This document shows, in pieces, positions 28,101-43,100 of a stretch of 64,000 nucleotides of DNA (position 1 is the first letter of the stretch; each line of letters opens with the position of its first letter). Below the pieces are notes generated by a model that was given only the letters and a program-made list of their open reading frames with translations, made no database searches and was not told the origin of the DNA. A program made the position numbers and the translations under genes. The DNA is from Sipunculus nudus (taxonomy: Eukaryota > Annelida > Sipuncula > Golfingiida > Sipunculidae), in contig CM049321.1 in assembly GCA_026874595.1 (NCBI GenBank), positions 26,337,479-26,401,478 on the forward strand, in the 5' to 3' direction.

Positions 28101-31100
28101 TAACAGGGTAGTCAGGTGTATATAAACAGTAGATTTTAAGAGAAGTGCAGTACACCTTGGTATTTCAACTTGGCAGCTTCCCAGAATGCCTTTGGCGCTA
28201 TCCCAGCATGCCTCATGGATGCATCACAACTGGGAAGGGCACAGAAGCCAGTCCTACATAGATGTGGTTAATGAGAGAGTTTGAGGGGATGTTTTGTCTG
28301 CTACCAAGATCGCCCGTTCTTCAAGTACAGATGGGCAGATCTGCAACTAATAACAGATCAGACATTTCTCACATAGCTTAGACTATTGCTATTGAGACGA
28401 TCTTGTGTGTTTTGGTAACATGTCATAATATTTGACATTATTCAGGATCTCTTAAATAGTTTCTTTACTTTTTAGTTTATGATTGAAATATTGATCATAA
28501 TGATACCAGACCTACTTTCAAAGTCTCAAGTCCTGTTATGTAGCCATTTATGAACTGTACAGCTTTCAAAATCTCAAGTCCAGTTATGAAGTTACTGTGA
28601 TAAAAAAAAGCTTGATATTTAGAATAACATGTATTATTTTTATTCAGTCAATTTATGGATTAAGCACACAAAAAGTAATGTTTGAATATGTTTATCAGCT
28701 GAGAAATTAGCAAACAACATTTACTCTGAGGTGAGACCTGGAATATACCGTGAACAGATTGTCCAAAGATGTCAGCTGGAGATCCACAATAAATCAGAAT
28801 ACCTGATAATTTGTCAAAGGACAAAATGTTCCAGTTTCGGTCAGCTGTATAAAATGCAAAACTTATTCATCCTTAATTTAATACACTTTGTCCCAATTTG
28901 TTTAACAAAATCCCTCTCAGTTTATTAGGATCAGCTTTGTAAATACTTGAAGGCATGCATATAATTCATGACGAGGGGTATGGTCACTCAAATGTGATAA
29001 TCTTGCCTCTTCCCTGCAGCTACAGGTCCAATCACTGCCAACTCTCTCTCTGCAGATAGATTTGTGTGCCTTGGAACTGTCCATGGAGTAATTTTTAGTT
29101 TTATTGCCTTGACACCTTCAAACCTTGACTGATAATTTTTTCATAAGCATTTTAAAAGTGTGCATGTGCCACCATTTTTTGTACACACTAAAACCAGGAT
29201 GTCTTATGTGAAAATGCCAAGACTAAAACAGTACAGGCACATTTCTGCTTGTAAATGTAATTAATATTAAAAAACACGACTGCTCATAAGTGCCCCCCTT
29301 TTTTCCTGGTTTTGACAGAGATTAAAGTTTGCAGTGCTATCAGTTGAGTGGCACATGTAGGCACCAAACTCACAACTTCCCAGTCACGATAATGGCATGC
29401 TCGCCAGTGCCAACTGAAAAAGTTAGCACACAAATGATTGATCAGTTCTGGGAAGAAACTTTCAAGTGTACAGTAGTGCAGTATATATAAGTCTGAATTG
29501 GTTGTACACTCAAGAACAACATAACTTTTTCAGAGGGGACCTGATATGCGTAATAAACAACTGGTGTTGTAAAGTGGTAACATTATGAAAAGGTGCTTGC
29601 ACACCTGTATCATATTGGCGTAGCAGAAATAATGGACTCCTTGCCATTACTCATTGGCTGGTTCAGCCTGGCCTGTGGCTGATTTGCTATGATAGCAACT
29701 ATTATGTCAAGGAGCTTCTCTTCAAGCTGATACAGCCTTGCTGGCTGTTATTTCCTGTACTAGCTACAGTTAATGTACACAATTATTTTTTCATTCTCTG
29801 TACTCTAAACCGAGTATCCAGGATCTAAATATAGATGTTGTATCTTCCTTCACAGGCTTGTTTTATTATTTTGCTGAAGGGAAATCAGTATGTTTGAGAT
29901 ACACACTTTTTTATTATCCCCTATTTTTAACAGTAGCTGTATGAAGGGATTTCCTTGATAATAATAATAATGATAATAATAATAATAATAATAATAGTAC
30001 AATAATGATAATTGTTATTGTTGATATCATATTTGTTATTTTTATTATAATTTTTATTATTATTATTTTTAAAGATTTCTGTGATATTCATTGACCAATT
30101 TCTTGAGTAATGTGTACTCACTGGTCACATCTAAGCAGGCAGATACAGAGGCTGAAATCTATAATGTCTTCATAGAATGTTTAAAATAAAGTCAGACGCA
30201 AGAGTTAGGAACTTCTGTTCATGTAAATTAACTTATCATGACTGTAGTACAGACTGTCTGTAGGTCAACAGTCATTGATTTCTGCAGTACATATGAGGTA
30301 TTCTAGGAATTTGGATACTATTGTTCCTGCTTACAGCATCAATATGCTGTATGAAGATGCACCAAGAGTCTGCTTTCATCTGGGGAAGGACCAGGTAGAC
30401 TCCTTTGATACACTGGTACAAGCTTTTGAAGTTATAAATACACAGTGTGCTAGGCCAGCAAGACTTCATCCAGTGTATAGCCTGTTCTCCATTACAATAA
30501 AAGCCTCCCCCTTATTGTAGTTAAAGTCAGTGTGCAGTAAACCTTGTGCTACTTAGGACTGGTTGCTTGTGTGATGCTTGTCTTTTGGAATCTAATTAAA
30601 GGCCCCTGTCTTGAAATAATAAGAGCCTATCTTGTTTAAAAGCCTGGGGGTGCAGTGAACCTGAGTGTGCTGTACCGGCTGTTTGGAGTATCTGCTTACC
30701 CTCAACAGTCACAGCTTGTGTTCAGCACTGCTCCTGGACTAGCCTTATTTGGGACAGCCAGGCTTCAAGCAGCCAATCAGCAGACAACAAACAATAGAAA
30801 CATTTCTCAAGTTTAGGGAGCTGCCACTACAGTTAAGGGAGGAGTCAGGCTGTTAGATAAGCCTCATCAACGGATTAAGTGTGAAATCAGTGCTGGGATG
30901 ATGATAAACAACATCAGCAACCTGTTTTTCCATTAACCATGAGTCATTTATGGTGGAATTCTGTGCTTTGGGGCATTTTTCGGGAGTTAGCGGTCAGGAA
31001 AAGTTTTGGATGCTGCCACCCCTGCTTGGATGCTTCTAGGAAGAGTCCAAGTGGGGGATAAAGCTTCAGGTAACCCTAACATCTTGTGGAGAGTGTGAAA

Positions 31101-34100
31101 CAGCTAGAGAAGACTTGTTTAGAGCCGTTTATTTTGCTGCATGCATACCTATTTATTCGTGCTGACTGTCCACTGTCCCCTGACGATGATGTCTTATGTG
31201 TGCTAAGCTGAAACTGATAAAACTAGCACCATCATGGAGCAACAACAGACTCCTCCGGACGATGCTGCGTCCGAATTTTCTGAGATGACCGATGGAGGAG
31301 CATCCACGACAACCATTACCACGGTAGCAGTACAGGCCGGGAAGGCCAAAATTGTACTGGCTATACTTAAAGTAAGTCACTTTCTCTCTCTGTTCCTTTC
31401 TTTCTATAAGCCCCCTCCATACTGGATATGATATGGCTTTTACAGTCTTTGAGTATGTCTGCTTTCCAGAAGAGTTTGGCCATTTCTAGGAAATTTCCTG
31501 GAATTCCATTGCCATTTTGTGATCCCCGGACATGGAGGACTTGAGGTCATCAGGTGCAGTGAAGAATGGATATTATCATCACAAGGATTAATATTTATGT
31601 TCCACAACATATTGTCCCGAGGAAAAAAGATATCCAAGTTTCCAGGAAAAGTCACATTTGTTCTCAAATTATCTCTTTGAGTCTTGCAATGTTGAAACGC
31701 CTTATTGATTCATGACTGGTCCATGACCTGGTCATATTCTGTCAGATTTGTCAAGAATTATTTTAACAGAAAGGAAACTTCTCTAAAAAAATTATAAAAG
31801 ATCATCAACAAATTCAAGGATGAAAGAGAGTTTCAGATTTAAAAACGACCAACAAAAAACATTTTAAAATTTTTAAACATTTTTTTTAATTGTCATTTGT
31901 CTACAAACTCAGGTGAAGTAAGGGTGTCTCAGAAAGAAATGAATATTGTGCACATATGGCAAAACATTGTGATCCCAACAAACGTAAACTTATCTGGGAA
32001 ATATACTCAAATTAGCCTGAGTACATTTATATATGATGATTTAATCTGTTCACTTATATTTATAACAATTAGTGAGTTACTTTTAAAAGTGGATTTCCAA
32101 AATTATTTTTATTTCCTTTATTAAATGACTATTCCTATAATAACTTACATCAGTCAATTATTGACATAAATAAAAAAAAAGTCTGATGATATAGAAGATC
32201 AGGAAATCATTACAACTTAAACAGCAAGTATATGTTCTATACTTTCTGATGCAAGTTGTAAATTCATATATTGCTGAAATACTATTCAGTTTGTAATTGG
32301 ATGGCACAATGTGCAGCAACATGTTCAGTTTGCCATTTAAAGAGCACAATCAAAGAGCGTGTATGAAATATCCCAATCCCAGATACATATATGATATAAT
32401 TATAAGAAGGGTGGTAGCCAAGCTGTATATTTGAGGGTGTTTATCACAGCCTTATTGCTCATTAACTCAGTCATTACCCCCAGCCCAAGCGCTGCCTTTT
32501 TATCACCATGCAGCTGGACTGCTACTGCTGCAGGGGCGCTGGTGTCCTTAATTTGAACTTGAGGCTGCCAGCATCATAGCATCACCACAGGCTGAGTTTG
32601 AGCTGTATAGGCAACTAATTTACTCCATGTTAATTACACAGAACTGGTCCTAGTAGCTGCTGTGGGAGATATAACTGTTAATTTGTGGATCATCTGTGAG
32701 TTTGTTGAGCTAGATACTTTGAGGATCAGGTTGGAAGTCTGGACCCCATTCCAGCTCAGGGTAGATCTGTATCCCTGTATAACACCAGCTGGATGATATA
32801 TTGGTAGATCAGACTCTTTCCTTAAGGTGTTAATGATGAAAACAAATATATATTGAAACCCAAAAATTATTGTTTATGATGTAAGGGACTTATTTTTTCC
32901 CCTTTTTTATACAGCATGGTTACCATTGCAGTACACACCTGGATAGAAATACAAATATGCCAAATATATGTATATGACACAATGTAAATATCTCTCATTC
33001 AAATGGTTATGCAGACATAGAATTAATTTGAGAGAGTCATTTGTTCACTTGATTTTTTAAAGGACACTCTGTAGAACTTGCGCAGGTATCTTAAAACTTT
33101 TTCCTCATGAAATTTAATTTTTTTTTATTCCCTTATTTACTATATTTGTATCTCAGAAAGGATAAAACCAAACCTGGATTTGATTTCCAGTTCATTACAG
33201 TGAATTGCCAACCAGAGAAAGATGGTGTTACACAACCAGTATTCATGCTTTGATTCTTGTCCCCTTTTAAATTATGAGTTTAAAGTGAATTTCATTATTG
33301 ATTTCAGCATATACCTTAAAGTATTTACATCAAATACAGTGTTCTACCTGGGAAGTATAAAAGTATCTACCAAGACTCCATTCTGACAATATTTCCATAC
33401 CCCTGGAAATAAACTTTCACTGGGTGCAATCAGTAGTCTGAAAGAAAACATAAACATTCCAAACTGCACTATTACCAATATATCAAATCAAGATGGTGAC
33501 TAAAATCTGTGATACTGTGGTTGCCTTCTTGTGTTGTGAGGGTTTTAATTCATAATGGGAAATAATCACAAATATGAAACCTTTGGAAATAAGATGACTC
33601 ATACACTTAGATTCTCAAGAGGGAATGCATCTGTACAAATGGATTGCAAAAAGATTCAAAACGGAGAAATCGCGAAATTTCAGCCCTGCAAATATGAAGC
33701 CAACAACAGTCGTTCAAGATAATACAAATTGTGTTAATTAACTAAGCACCTTTAAAGTTATGGTTAGTCTGGCTGTAATAAAAAATAACCCGCGAATCTT
33801 TTCTGGATATAAACATTAGATACTTGATAAACTATAGTTACAGGAATATTGCTCATTTTAACTGTATAACTGTAATGAACATACCTGAGTGACTTGTTTT
33901 CTTGACAATACCTTTAAGTTTTGGCTGGCCCTATTGTGAAAATGAGTATATTTCTTGAATTTTTTTAGTAAATAAGTGTTAGTAACTGGCTCCATATCAC
34001 AATTTTAAATAAATTAATTGGTTAAATGACATGTTCTCAAGGTTAATGACATGTTCTCATGTAGAAAATACCTTGAAGTTCTAGATAGTCTTGATGTAAG

Positions 34101-37100
34101 AATGAATAAGTGTCTTGAATCATCTTGAGTTTAGATGTTTATACAGCAGAGCAAAGTATGCAGTACCCCCCCCCCCTTCCCCCACACCCTCCTGCAGTCA
34201 GATATTTATCTGCTTACTCATGCTGCATCCAGCATCTGCAGTGCTGTAGCAGCTCATCTACCTGAGCTGGGCGATATCCTTCCAGACAGATGCTGTTTAC
34301 CTGAGAGTCAGGCTGGAAGCCCTGCCAGCAGCTTTATTTAGCAGCCCATCCTTCAACTGCTGTACAGTGCAGCTACCCTTGCTTGTCTTACTGTCTCCTC
34401 AAGCAGTTGCTGAGGCGAGCCACCATCTGAGATGTCCATCTTCCCTTTCCTGTAAATTTAAACATTTCCTCTCTCTCATCTTCATTCTGGAACTATCCTC
34501 AACCTTTGACCTGCCATGATGTCCATGTCAATCATTTTATTGTAAATATTTACCTTTTTTGGCCAAATAACAATAAAAAAACAGAAGTTGCATAAATGAA
34601 GTACAGGTTATTACAGAGGGATAAAGTGAGACCCTTCACTCCACAGAAATTTAACATTTTATTACCATGTTGAGATTTAATGTAAAAATTTTGAAGTTTG
34701 TATTTCATTTTCACTGTATTGAAATAGTTAATATTAAAGGATAACTGATTTGTCTAAAATTGAAAATAAGTTTTTGCAAAACATAATTGAATATATTACA
34801 CTAATTGGGGACATTCTAATGGAGTATAATTTTTGACAAGATATTTCTCTTTTGAATATTGTTATAAACTGTCAAAGGTTTAAATTCAGGTGTCTCAGTT
34901 AAGCACCTGAGAATAATTAATTTTATATATAACATGTAACCTTTGACATTATTCCAGGTGTATGTTATATATGCTTGTAAGATCACAACAGGTCAAGGTC
35001 ATAAAATTGATCTCGGATGATACCCGTGCTACTCAGATGAAGCAGATGGCTCTGGTTAATACCTAAGCCAAAATACCATGGATTACTTGGCATTGCAAGG
35101 AGCTGAGATGGATAAACCTTCCATCTTATACGCATAATATCCTGTGTTATTTGCCAGATGAATTGGTGTTGTTTGATGATGATACAGATATATAAAATGT
35201 GTTTGGCTGTACACGTTATGGACCAAGGATATACATGTATTCTTACAGAAGTATACACATAATGTATGGATTACATATTTCAATAAATTGAGTTATTTTA
35301 GTAAAAAATATTAAATTCTAAAGAATATCTGAATAGGTATTTTTAAGGAATTAAATGCATGGGAAATTAAGCCAAAGATGGAAAAAAAACTTTCATACAA
35401 AGGTATATATTCATGTCATACATGAGGTGAAAATTTAAAAAGAGAACTTGTTGATCATTTTCTAATCATCTTGTGTATTTAACTATAAAAGTTATAACAA
35501 GTAGGAAGTGAAATCATAGGCTGAGGGAAAGAATAAATTTTACATTAAATTATTCAGATTAAACAAAACGGAAGTAAAACCCCTCAAAAGTAATAACTTT
35601 ACATACATGATTCTAATATATGAATACCTTGAAATCATTCAGTACAAGAAGGGATAATATAAGCTTGATTATTGCTGGTGTAATAGACAAAAAAAAATGC
35701 TTATACTTCAGTTTTTAGGAAATAACTCAGATGCCTTATGGAAATCCATTACATATAATGTTATATTGATCAATAAACATCTTTATGGGTTAGTTACTTA
35801 GTTGCAGTTATTGTGGTTGTATAAGTAGTATTCTTAAAAAGCCTTTTGCACTCATAATATTCACTTTTTTAAGCTTTCTGGATTTGATATTGATTTTCAG
35901 GGGTTTGTGCCATGTTCATCGCAGACCTCAGTGTATACATTTGTTGGTAATATGCATCTAACGCTTGTCATATTTTGATTTTAAACATTTTTTTTTTTTC
36001 AAAATTTAGGTACTTGCATCTGTTAAACTTGCTTAATTACGTTCCCATTCATATAATTTATTGATTTTACATGATTTGTTAAAAGTCTGTTTAAAAACAG
36101 AAAAAAAATCAAGAAACAAATCAAAGTACAAGTATTGGTTGTCCTGATAAGTGAATGTAACACAGTTGCCTACTTGAAAAAAAAACAACTTTCGACAGTG
36201 GACCATTGGTGAATGGATGTTCAATGAATTTGCTCATTTAAAATATGAAGATTGATATACACTCAGCCTTCTTCACAAGATGTTTAATGTACAGTAGTAG
36301 AAATGATTTTGAACTATTAACAATTTTACCTGCTGGTATTTTCCTCTAGATCTTCAGTGGTGCATATCTCATGGTCACTTTTGTACTTAGAACATCTATA
36401 TGTTGCAAAGTACTGCTATAAAAAATGTTCAATTTGGGTGTTTCTTTGACTTTAAAATTTAGCTCTTATAAATTTAGTTGGTCAGGGGAAGAAAGTGACC
36501 CATTTACCAGTTAGTGTAGACTTTATCCTATTGAAACAAGAAGTACCCATGTGTAGAGCATGTACAGACTTTGTTGGATCTTCAAATCTGCACAAGTTCT
36601 TGTGGATCTACACCCACAGAGGCATGTGCAGTACTAACACACACTGGCTGCTCAGTGCTCATGCAGCCTTCAAAACAGCAAATGTTGTGTGATCATTAAA
36701 TTAAGGCTCATAAAATGGTATGGTACAAGATTACCACTGACTTTATTAAATGTCATTAGCAGTGCTGAGGTTTTTCTCAGGAGAACTCACAAGACAGATA
36801 TTTGATACTCTTCTGCATATCATGTCTCTGTGTTTGGTGGATTCTGATGCAAATGTTTGCCAAAGGCTACAAAGAAAGCCAACCGGCCACTAATAGAGCT
36901 CTGTAAATCAGTTCCATATGGACCCGGCTGTAAACTCTGATCACCTATACATATATCTGCAGCCATTACTGGAGAAGAAAAAGTAGACATGCATTTTAAA
37001 CAGCTATCTGTATAGAAGAAACTGAGACATTTACTGTGATGGTAACTTCAATAAAAACTCAGGAATTTAAATAATACCATTCTAGTGAATCATCATATGC

Positions 37101-40100
37101 CATTATATGCCTGCAGTAATAGTCTATAAACCATAGCTTGTCTATGTAGGGGGCATATTGTAGGGGGAATTGTGCCTCCAACCCCCCCCCCCCCCACCCC
37201 TCCCCCCCCAACACACACCAAGAGGCAAAGGCTATTATAAGGGAAATTATCCCTTCCCTTTCTGAAACTCAGAAAACAAACATTTATATTGATCAGAATA
37301 GAAAAAATACAGTTCCATGGTTCTCGCCTGAGCATTTGACTAAATGGAGCAGAACTATTGTCCTTTGTTTCTGGTCTGACCATTTGACTCAGTTGATCAT
37401 AATTATTATCCAGGGTTTCTTGTCTGTGCATTTGACTGAGTTGATTAGAATTATTGTCCAGCGTTTCTTGTCCAAGCATTTGAATGAGTTAACCATACAA
37501 ATAAATAAAATGCCTTATCCATGTTCAATGCTACCTCACCACAAATAATAACGAATCATTAATATATCACCTTCTAAATATCTTAGCACATAGCATGAAT
37601 GAACACAAGCGCTGGATGTCGCTGATGTTATAAGTAAACTACCGACAGGTGTCCCTTGTTTTGGGTGACTACTATTTATTGTATTTGAATATATGAAGAT
37701 TTGATTACATTCCACTGATTGGGCACTATAACCATTTACAAAAACTGCCCACAATAAGTGCCAGTTATCCTGTAATGTTGATGAACAAAACCTTTTACGT
37801 CAGTAGAGCATCCTAGAATGCAGTGACTAGACACATTAAGGGTGTTAGCTGAAGGAAGTACGTGGGAGAGCTAATCAGGGGAGGATACATCAGGCAGGCT
37901 GTTCAGCAGTAAATATTTGGTTTGGCAACTGGCCCTGCTGATTCAACACATCGCTACCATTTTTTATGGTCGCTTCTCCAGCCAGCATGCCTGTGGAAGC
38001 ATCAAAGACAAAACAACACAAGAAACTGGATATTTCAGAGTAATTATGGAGAGTTGGATCATAATCTGGGTTGCTCAATGAAAACTCTTATCTATGCACA
38101 ATAACAGCTGTGCTGTCATAGCCGAAAATTGCAGTCATCAACTTCTTCCTTAATCTGGTGATTTTTTACAGTTAAACTACTTTCTTATTTTGTATCTGTC
38201 ACTAATACATGGCAGTGATTAAAATAAATTTTATTGGGCATTCCAATGAATATTTAAGAAACATTTTAGTTTATTATCTGTTTGCATATATGTATATAAA
38301 TACCTCCCTTCAGTAGTTAAAGGCCGGCTTAACTTTGTTGGCTATAGATGTACTACACAAATGAAATTGTACATTTTATTCATAGATAGATAAAGTGCAT
38401 TTATCTGAAGTGAATGTTTGTAAAGATGGCCAGAGGTTTGGAAGACCATTGTTAAACTTTAACTCAGTCCACCATTCCATAAACTTAGTTTGCTGTATTT
38501 GACCTTGAGGACAGCATAGGATAGACCAGGTTTACATTTAAAAAAATCATAACTTTGCTGGTAGGAAAATGAAAGAGATCTTTTCATGATAAAACATGCT
38601 GCTACCCTTGGGACATCACACAGGCCTGGCCAGATGTCACTGTAGAATGATACCTGACTCCTTATTTTGAAAGGTGAAGTTCATCACTATGGTTTCTAGT
38701 CAAGGTCATATATAGTTCATCTAATCTGAAGCTGGCCTGTTCAGGCTGTAGGGGGAGCTTTCAGTATCACTGTCAGTGGACAGATGGTTCAGTCACAGCA
38801 TTGTGAAGGCTGTACCCATCCTTAGACTTAACTCACTAAAGCTGTAGAGAACTGGTGACAATGGCCCAGTAAGCTTAATGAATATGGTTACTGTAGTATC
38901 TTTTATTAATCAAGTTTTTTAAATGGATCAGATTTATAATGTACAAAACTTAGTGTACATTTTGAAAAAATTAAATAAATTTATAACAGTAGTGCTACCT
39001 TAATTAATTTGATGCTTAAAATTTGCCAAGCGACCAATGTGGTGGAAAATCGGTGAATTAATCTAATATATAATTTAATATAATTGATAACTTCACAGTA
39101 AACACAATAAATATAAAACCACAGCTATTGTTATTTACATAAAAGCTCTGTACACAAATCATTTGAGGGAGGGGGTTTCTCTTGATCTACTTCCTTACAG
39201 CCAAATAAACTTTATTGTATCTGATGGATATGAGATCAGGGCTCCCTCTGGTGGTTGTTTTGGTAACCATAAAGTCAACCACCTGGACATCAAAAGTCAG
39301 CCTGGCAAGTGTTATGAATGTTATAGCCTGCTGGGGTCATCCCTTGGGTTTAGAAATGCTGGCCCTGGGGGTGGAGCTGGGTAATGCAAGGCTGTTACCA
39401 TGCAGCCTAGCCTGGGTTATATTACTACACAGGCTTAAATCTGTACAACCAGTGTTGTTACTGGCTCACTGCCTCAGGTGAGGTCATTTTTGGTACCTGT
39501 AAGGTGGTGACCTGACTAGTATATGGCTATAATGGACACACCACGTGTATTCTTACAGTACAACAGGAGTGGTCCTAATGTAACCAGTGCTTGGTACTGC
39601 CATGGACTATAATACATAGCCAGATCTGTGTTCAAGTGTACAGTCAATTGAAAAAGTGCAGTGTCAGTGTGATCAGAGTTTCATTACATTAAGTATTTAC
39701 ATGTACAGTAGATTAGACAAACCAAAGATTCAGTTTTTAATATATATATATTTATCATATGTATATTTAAATTAATTTGGAGTTCTGCTAAAATCAGAAG
39801 AAAAGGTCAGGTCAAATCGGATCAGATTTATTTGCAAAAAAGAAAGTATGGATGACTCATAATTCATCACATGTACAATTACGTCTCCTCAAATGTCATT
39901 TCAGTTGTTAAGTATAAACAAATATCCCATAGATATGAATAAGAAATAGATATAAGATTTAATTAAAGATACACAATAATAAACAATAGTGGTATTATAG
40001 TACTTATTTGATAATAAGAATTAAAAGTGTTCTTTTGAAAAATTGAGAAAAATAATGCCAAATTTCATGTGGTACCCAGCAGTGGAACAGACTATAATAC

Positions 40101-43100
40101 ATGAAGCCAGATACCAGGCAAAGACAAACAAACTAGATGACCTGAGGTCACGCGCTTGCCGGAAATGATGTAAAATTAGTCAGATGAACGAGGAGTGTCA
40201 AAGTGAAAGAAAATAATCCATAGTTTGTGAAGAAAGAACCAATATTAACAAAGTTCTCAAGAAAATAAGATTTTGATATATTTTGATCACCTTGACCTTG
40301 ACCTTTGAACTATTTCAATAATATACATAGGACTTCCAGATATCATCACGATATATGACAAGTGTAATTTACAAAACGATTCCTGCAAAACTGTGGCCAG
40401 TAGAATGCTACATGTGAGACGCAAGAACCAGGAAGCAGGCGAAATTGAGGACAACTGACAAACAGACAAACATTCTGACCCAAGATTGAGAACAGATGAC
40501 TTAATCATGTTATGAAGAAACCTAAGAGGAAGATAATAAGCTGTAATTTATGTAAATGAGGTTAATAATTTTGGAGATATGGCCAAAAAATGATATGTTG
40601 TGCAAGTTTGAGTGCACCGCCCCCTAGCAGGCAATTCTGGAAAATGAAAAATCCGTTTCGAGATATTAGTGTAAGACATAAGATGTAATAGTTTTAAGAG
40701 GATTCTTTCAAAACTGTGGCCTGTAGAATGCTATATGTGAGACGCAAGAACCGGCAAGCAAGCGAATTTGAGGACAACTGAGAAACAGACGGACACACAG
40801 ACAAAGTGACTCAAGATCGAGACCAAATGAATACACCAGGTTTTTGGAAAGACCCAGAGGAAGAAAAAAAGCTATAGTTTATGTAAATGATGTTGATAGT
40901 TTTGGAGATAAGGCCAAAAAATGATATGTTGTGCAAGTTTGAGTGCACCGCCCCCTAGCAGGCCAATTCTGGAAAATGAAAAAAACGTTTCGAGATATTA
41001 GTGTAAGACATAAGATGTAATAGTTTTAAAAGGATTCTTTTAAAACTGTGGCCTGTAGAATGCTATATGTGAGACGCAAGAACCGGCAAGGAAGCGGATT
41101 TGAGGACAACTGAGAAACAGACGGACACACAGACAAAGTGACACAAGATTGAGACCAGATGACTAAACGAGTTCATGAAGAAGACTTAGAGGAAAAAAAT
41201 AAACTATAGTTTTTGTAATTAAGGCTTATAATTTTGGAGATATTGCCAAAACATGATATGTTAGAGAGGTTTGCACCAAGCGCCCCCTAGCGGCCGAATT
41301 AAAAAAATGAAAAATTGATTTCGAGATAATAGTGTAGGACTTAAGATATGTCAGTTTCAAAAAGATTCCTGCAAAACTGTGGCCTCCAGGGCAAGATTAC
41401 TGAAATCTCGAAATATCTCGTTTGACGAGATATCATACGAGATATTGCGAGACTCTTAATAGAATCTTGTAGTACTTGGTGAATGCTACCTGAAGCAAAA
41501 AACTAGACCTCTGTAGCTTTAAAACTGACAAATTTAGAAATATATCAGCACTTTTCCCCAAAAATGCGTTACCATGGTTACCGCAAATTGAGTCAGCTAC
41601 ACTCCAGAATACAGGCCTTGGAATGACGATTAAAATGAGCTACTGTTGAAGTAGATACGACCAATATTAACACAGATATGAACAAAAAACCGTTTTGCAT
41701 ACTTTTGATGACCTTGACCTTGACATTTGACCTATAATGCCCAAAAACAATAGGCCTCCAGGACTTTTGCTTGTCTACCAGCTGTATAAGTTTGAAAGCA
41801 ATTGCTGGAAAATTGTGGCCTGTAGAGAGTACACAGACAGACAGACAAACAAACAAACAAACAGACTAGATGACCTGAGGTCACGCGCTTGCCGGAAATG
41901 ATGTAAAATTTGTCAGATGAACGAGCAGTGTCAAAGTGAAAGAAAATAATCCATACTTTGTGAAGAAAGAACCAATATTAACAAAGTTCTAAAGTAAATA
42001 AGATTTTGATATATTTTGATCACCTTGACCTTGACCTCTGACTTATTTGAATAATAAACATAGGACTTCGAGATATCATCACGATATATGACAAGTGTAA
42101 TTTACAAAACGATTCCTGGAAAACTGTGGCCAGTAGAATGCTACATGTGAGAAGCAAGAACCAGGAAGCAGGCGAAATTGAACAACTGAAAAACAGACAA
42201 ACATACTGACAAACTGACCCAAGATTGAGACCAGTTGACTTAATCATGTGATGGAGAAACCTCAGAGGAAGATAATAAGCTATAGTTTATGTAAATGAGG
42301 TTAATAGTTTTGGAGATATGGCCAAAAAATGATATGTTGTGGAAGTTTGAGTGCACCGCCCCCTAGCGGCCAATTCTGGAAAATGAAAAATCCGTTTCGA
42401 GATATTAGTGTAAGACATAAGATGTAATAGTTTTAAAAAGATTATTTCAAAACTGTGGCCTGTAGAATGCTATATGTGAGACGCAAGAACCGGCAAGCAA
42501 GCAGATTTGAGGACAACTGAGAAACAGACACACAGACAAAGTGACACAAGATTGAGACCAGATGACTAAACGAGTTCATGAAGAAGACTTAGAGGAAAAA
42601 AATAAACTATAGTTTTTGTAATTGAGGCTTATAATTTTGGAGATATTGCCAAAACATGATATGTTGGAGAGGTTTGCAGCCAGCGCCCCCTAGCGGCCGA
42701 ATTCAAAAAATGAAAAATTGATTTCGAGATAATAGTGTAGGACTTACGATATGTCAGTTTCAAAAAGATTCCTGCAAAACTGTGGCCTCCAGGGCAAGAT
42801 TACTGAAATCTCGAAATATCTCGTTTGACGAGATATCATACGAGATATTGCGAGACTCTTAATAGAATCTTGTAGTACTAGGTGAATGCTACCTGAAGCA
42901 AAAAACTAGACCTCTGTAGCTATAAAACTGACAAATTTAGAAAAATATCAGCACTTTTCCCCAAAAATGCGTTACCATGGTTACCGAAAATTGAGTCAGC
43001 TACACACCAGAAGACAGGCCTTGGAATGACGATTAAAATGAGCTACTGTTGAAGTAGATACGATCAATATTAACACAGATATGAACAAAAAACCGTTTTG

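Larger units (their letters stand above)
27103..31233 (+). other. Large intron, unique section upstream of the internal first exon
   Basis: Mostly unique. It includes a left half of the MITE (from 27,272), paired (AAT)n and (ATT)n tracts at 29,957-30,075, and less AT-rich blocks near 28,150-28,350 and 30,500-31,230 that could be regulatory or 5' untranslated sequence. Confidence 0.5.

Noticed and set aside
39215-39481. Open frame followed by a strong donor (ctcag|gtgagg) in the large intron
   Set aside because: The donor is in phase 2 and could not join exon 14 in frame, and the peptide has no spectrin-like lead-in. A non-coding first exon remains possible but unsupported.
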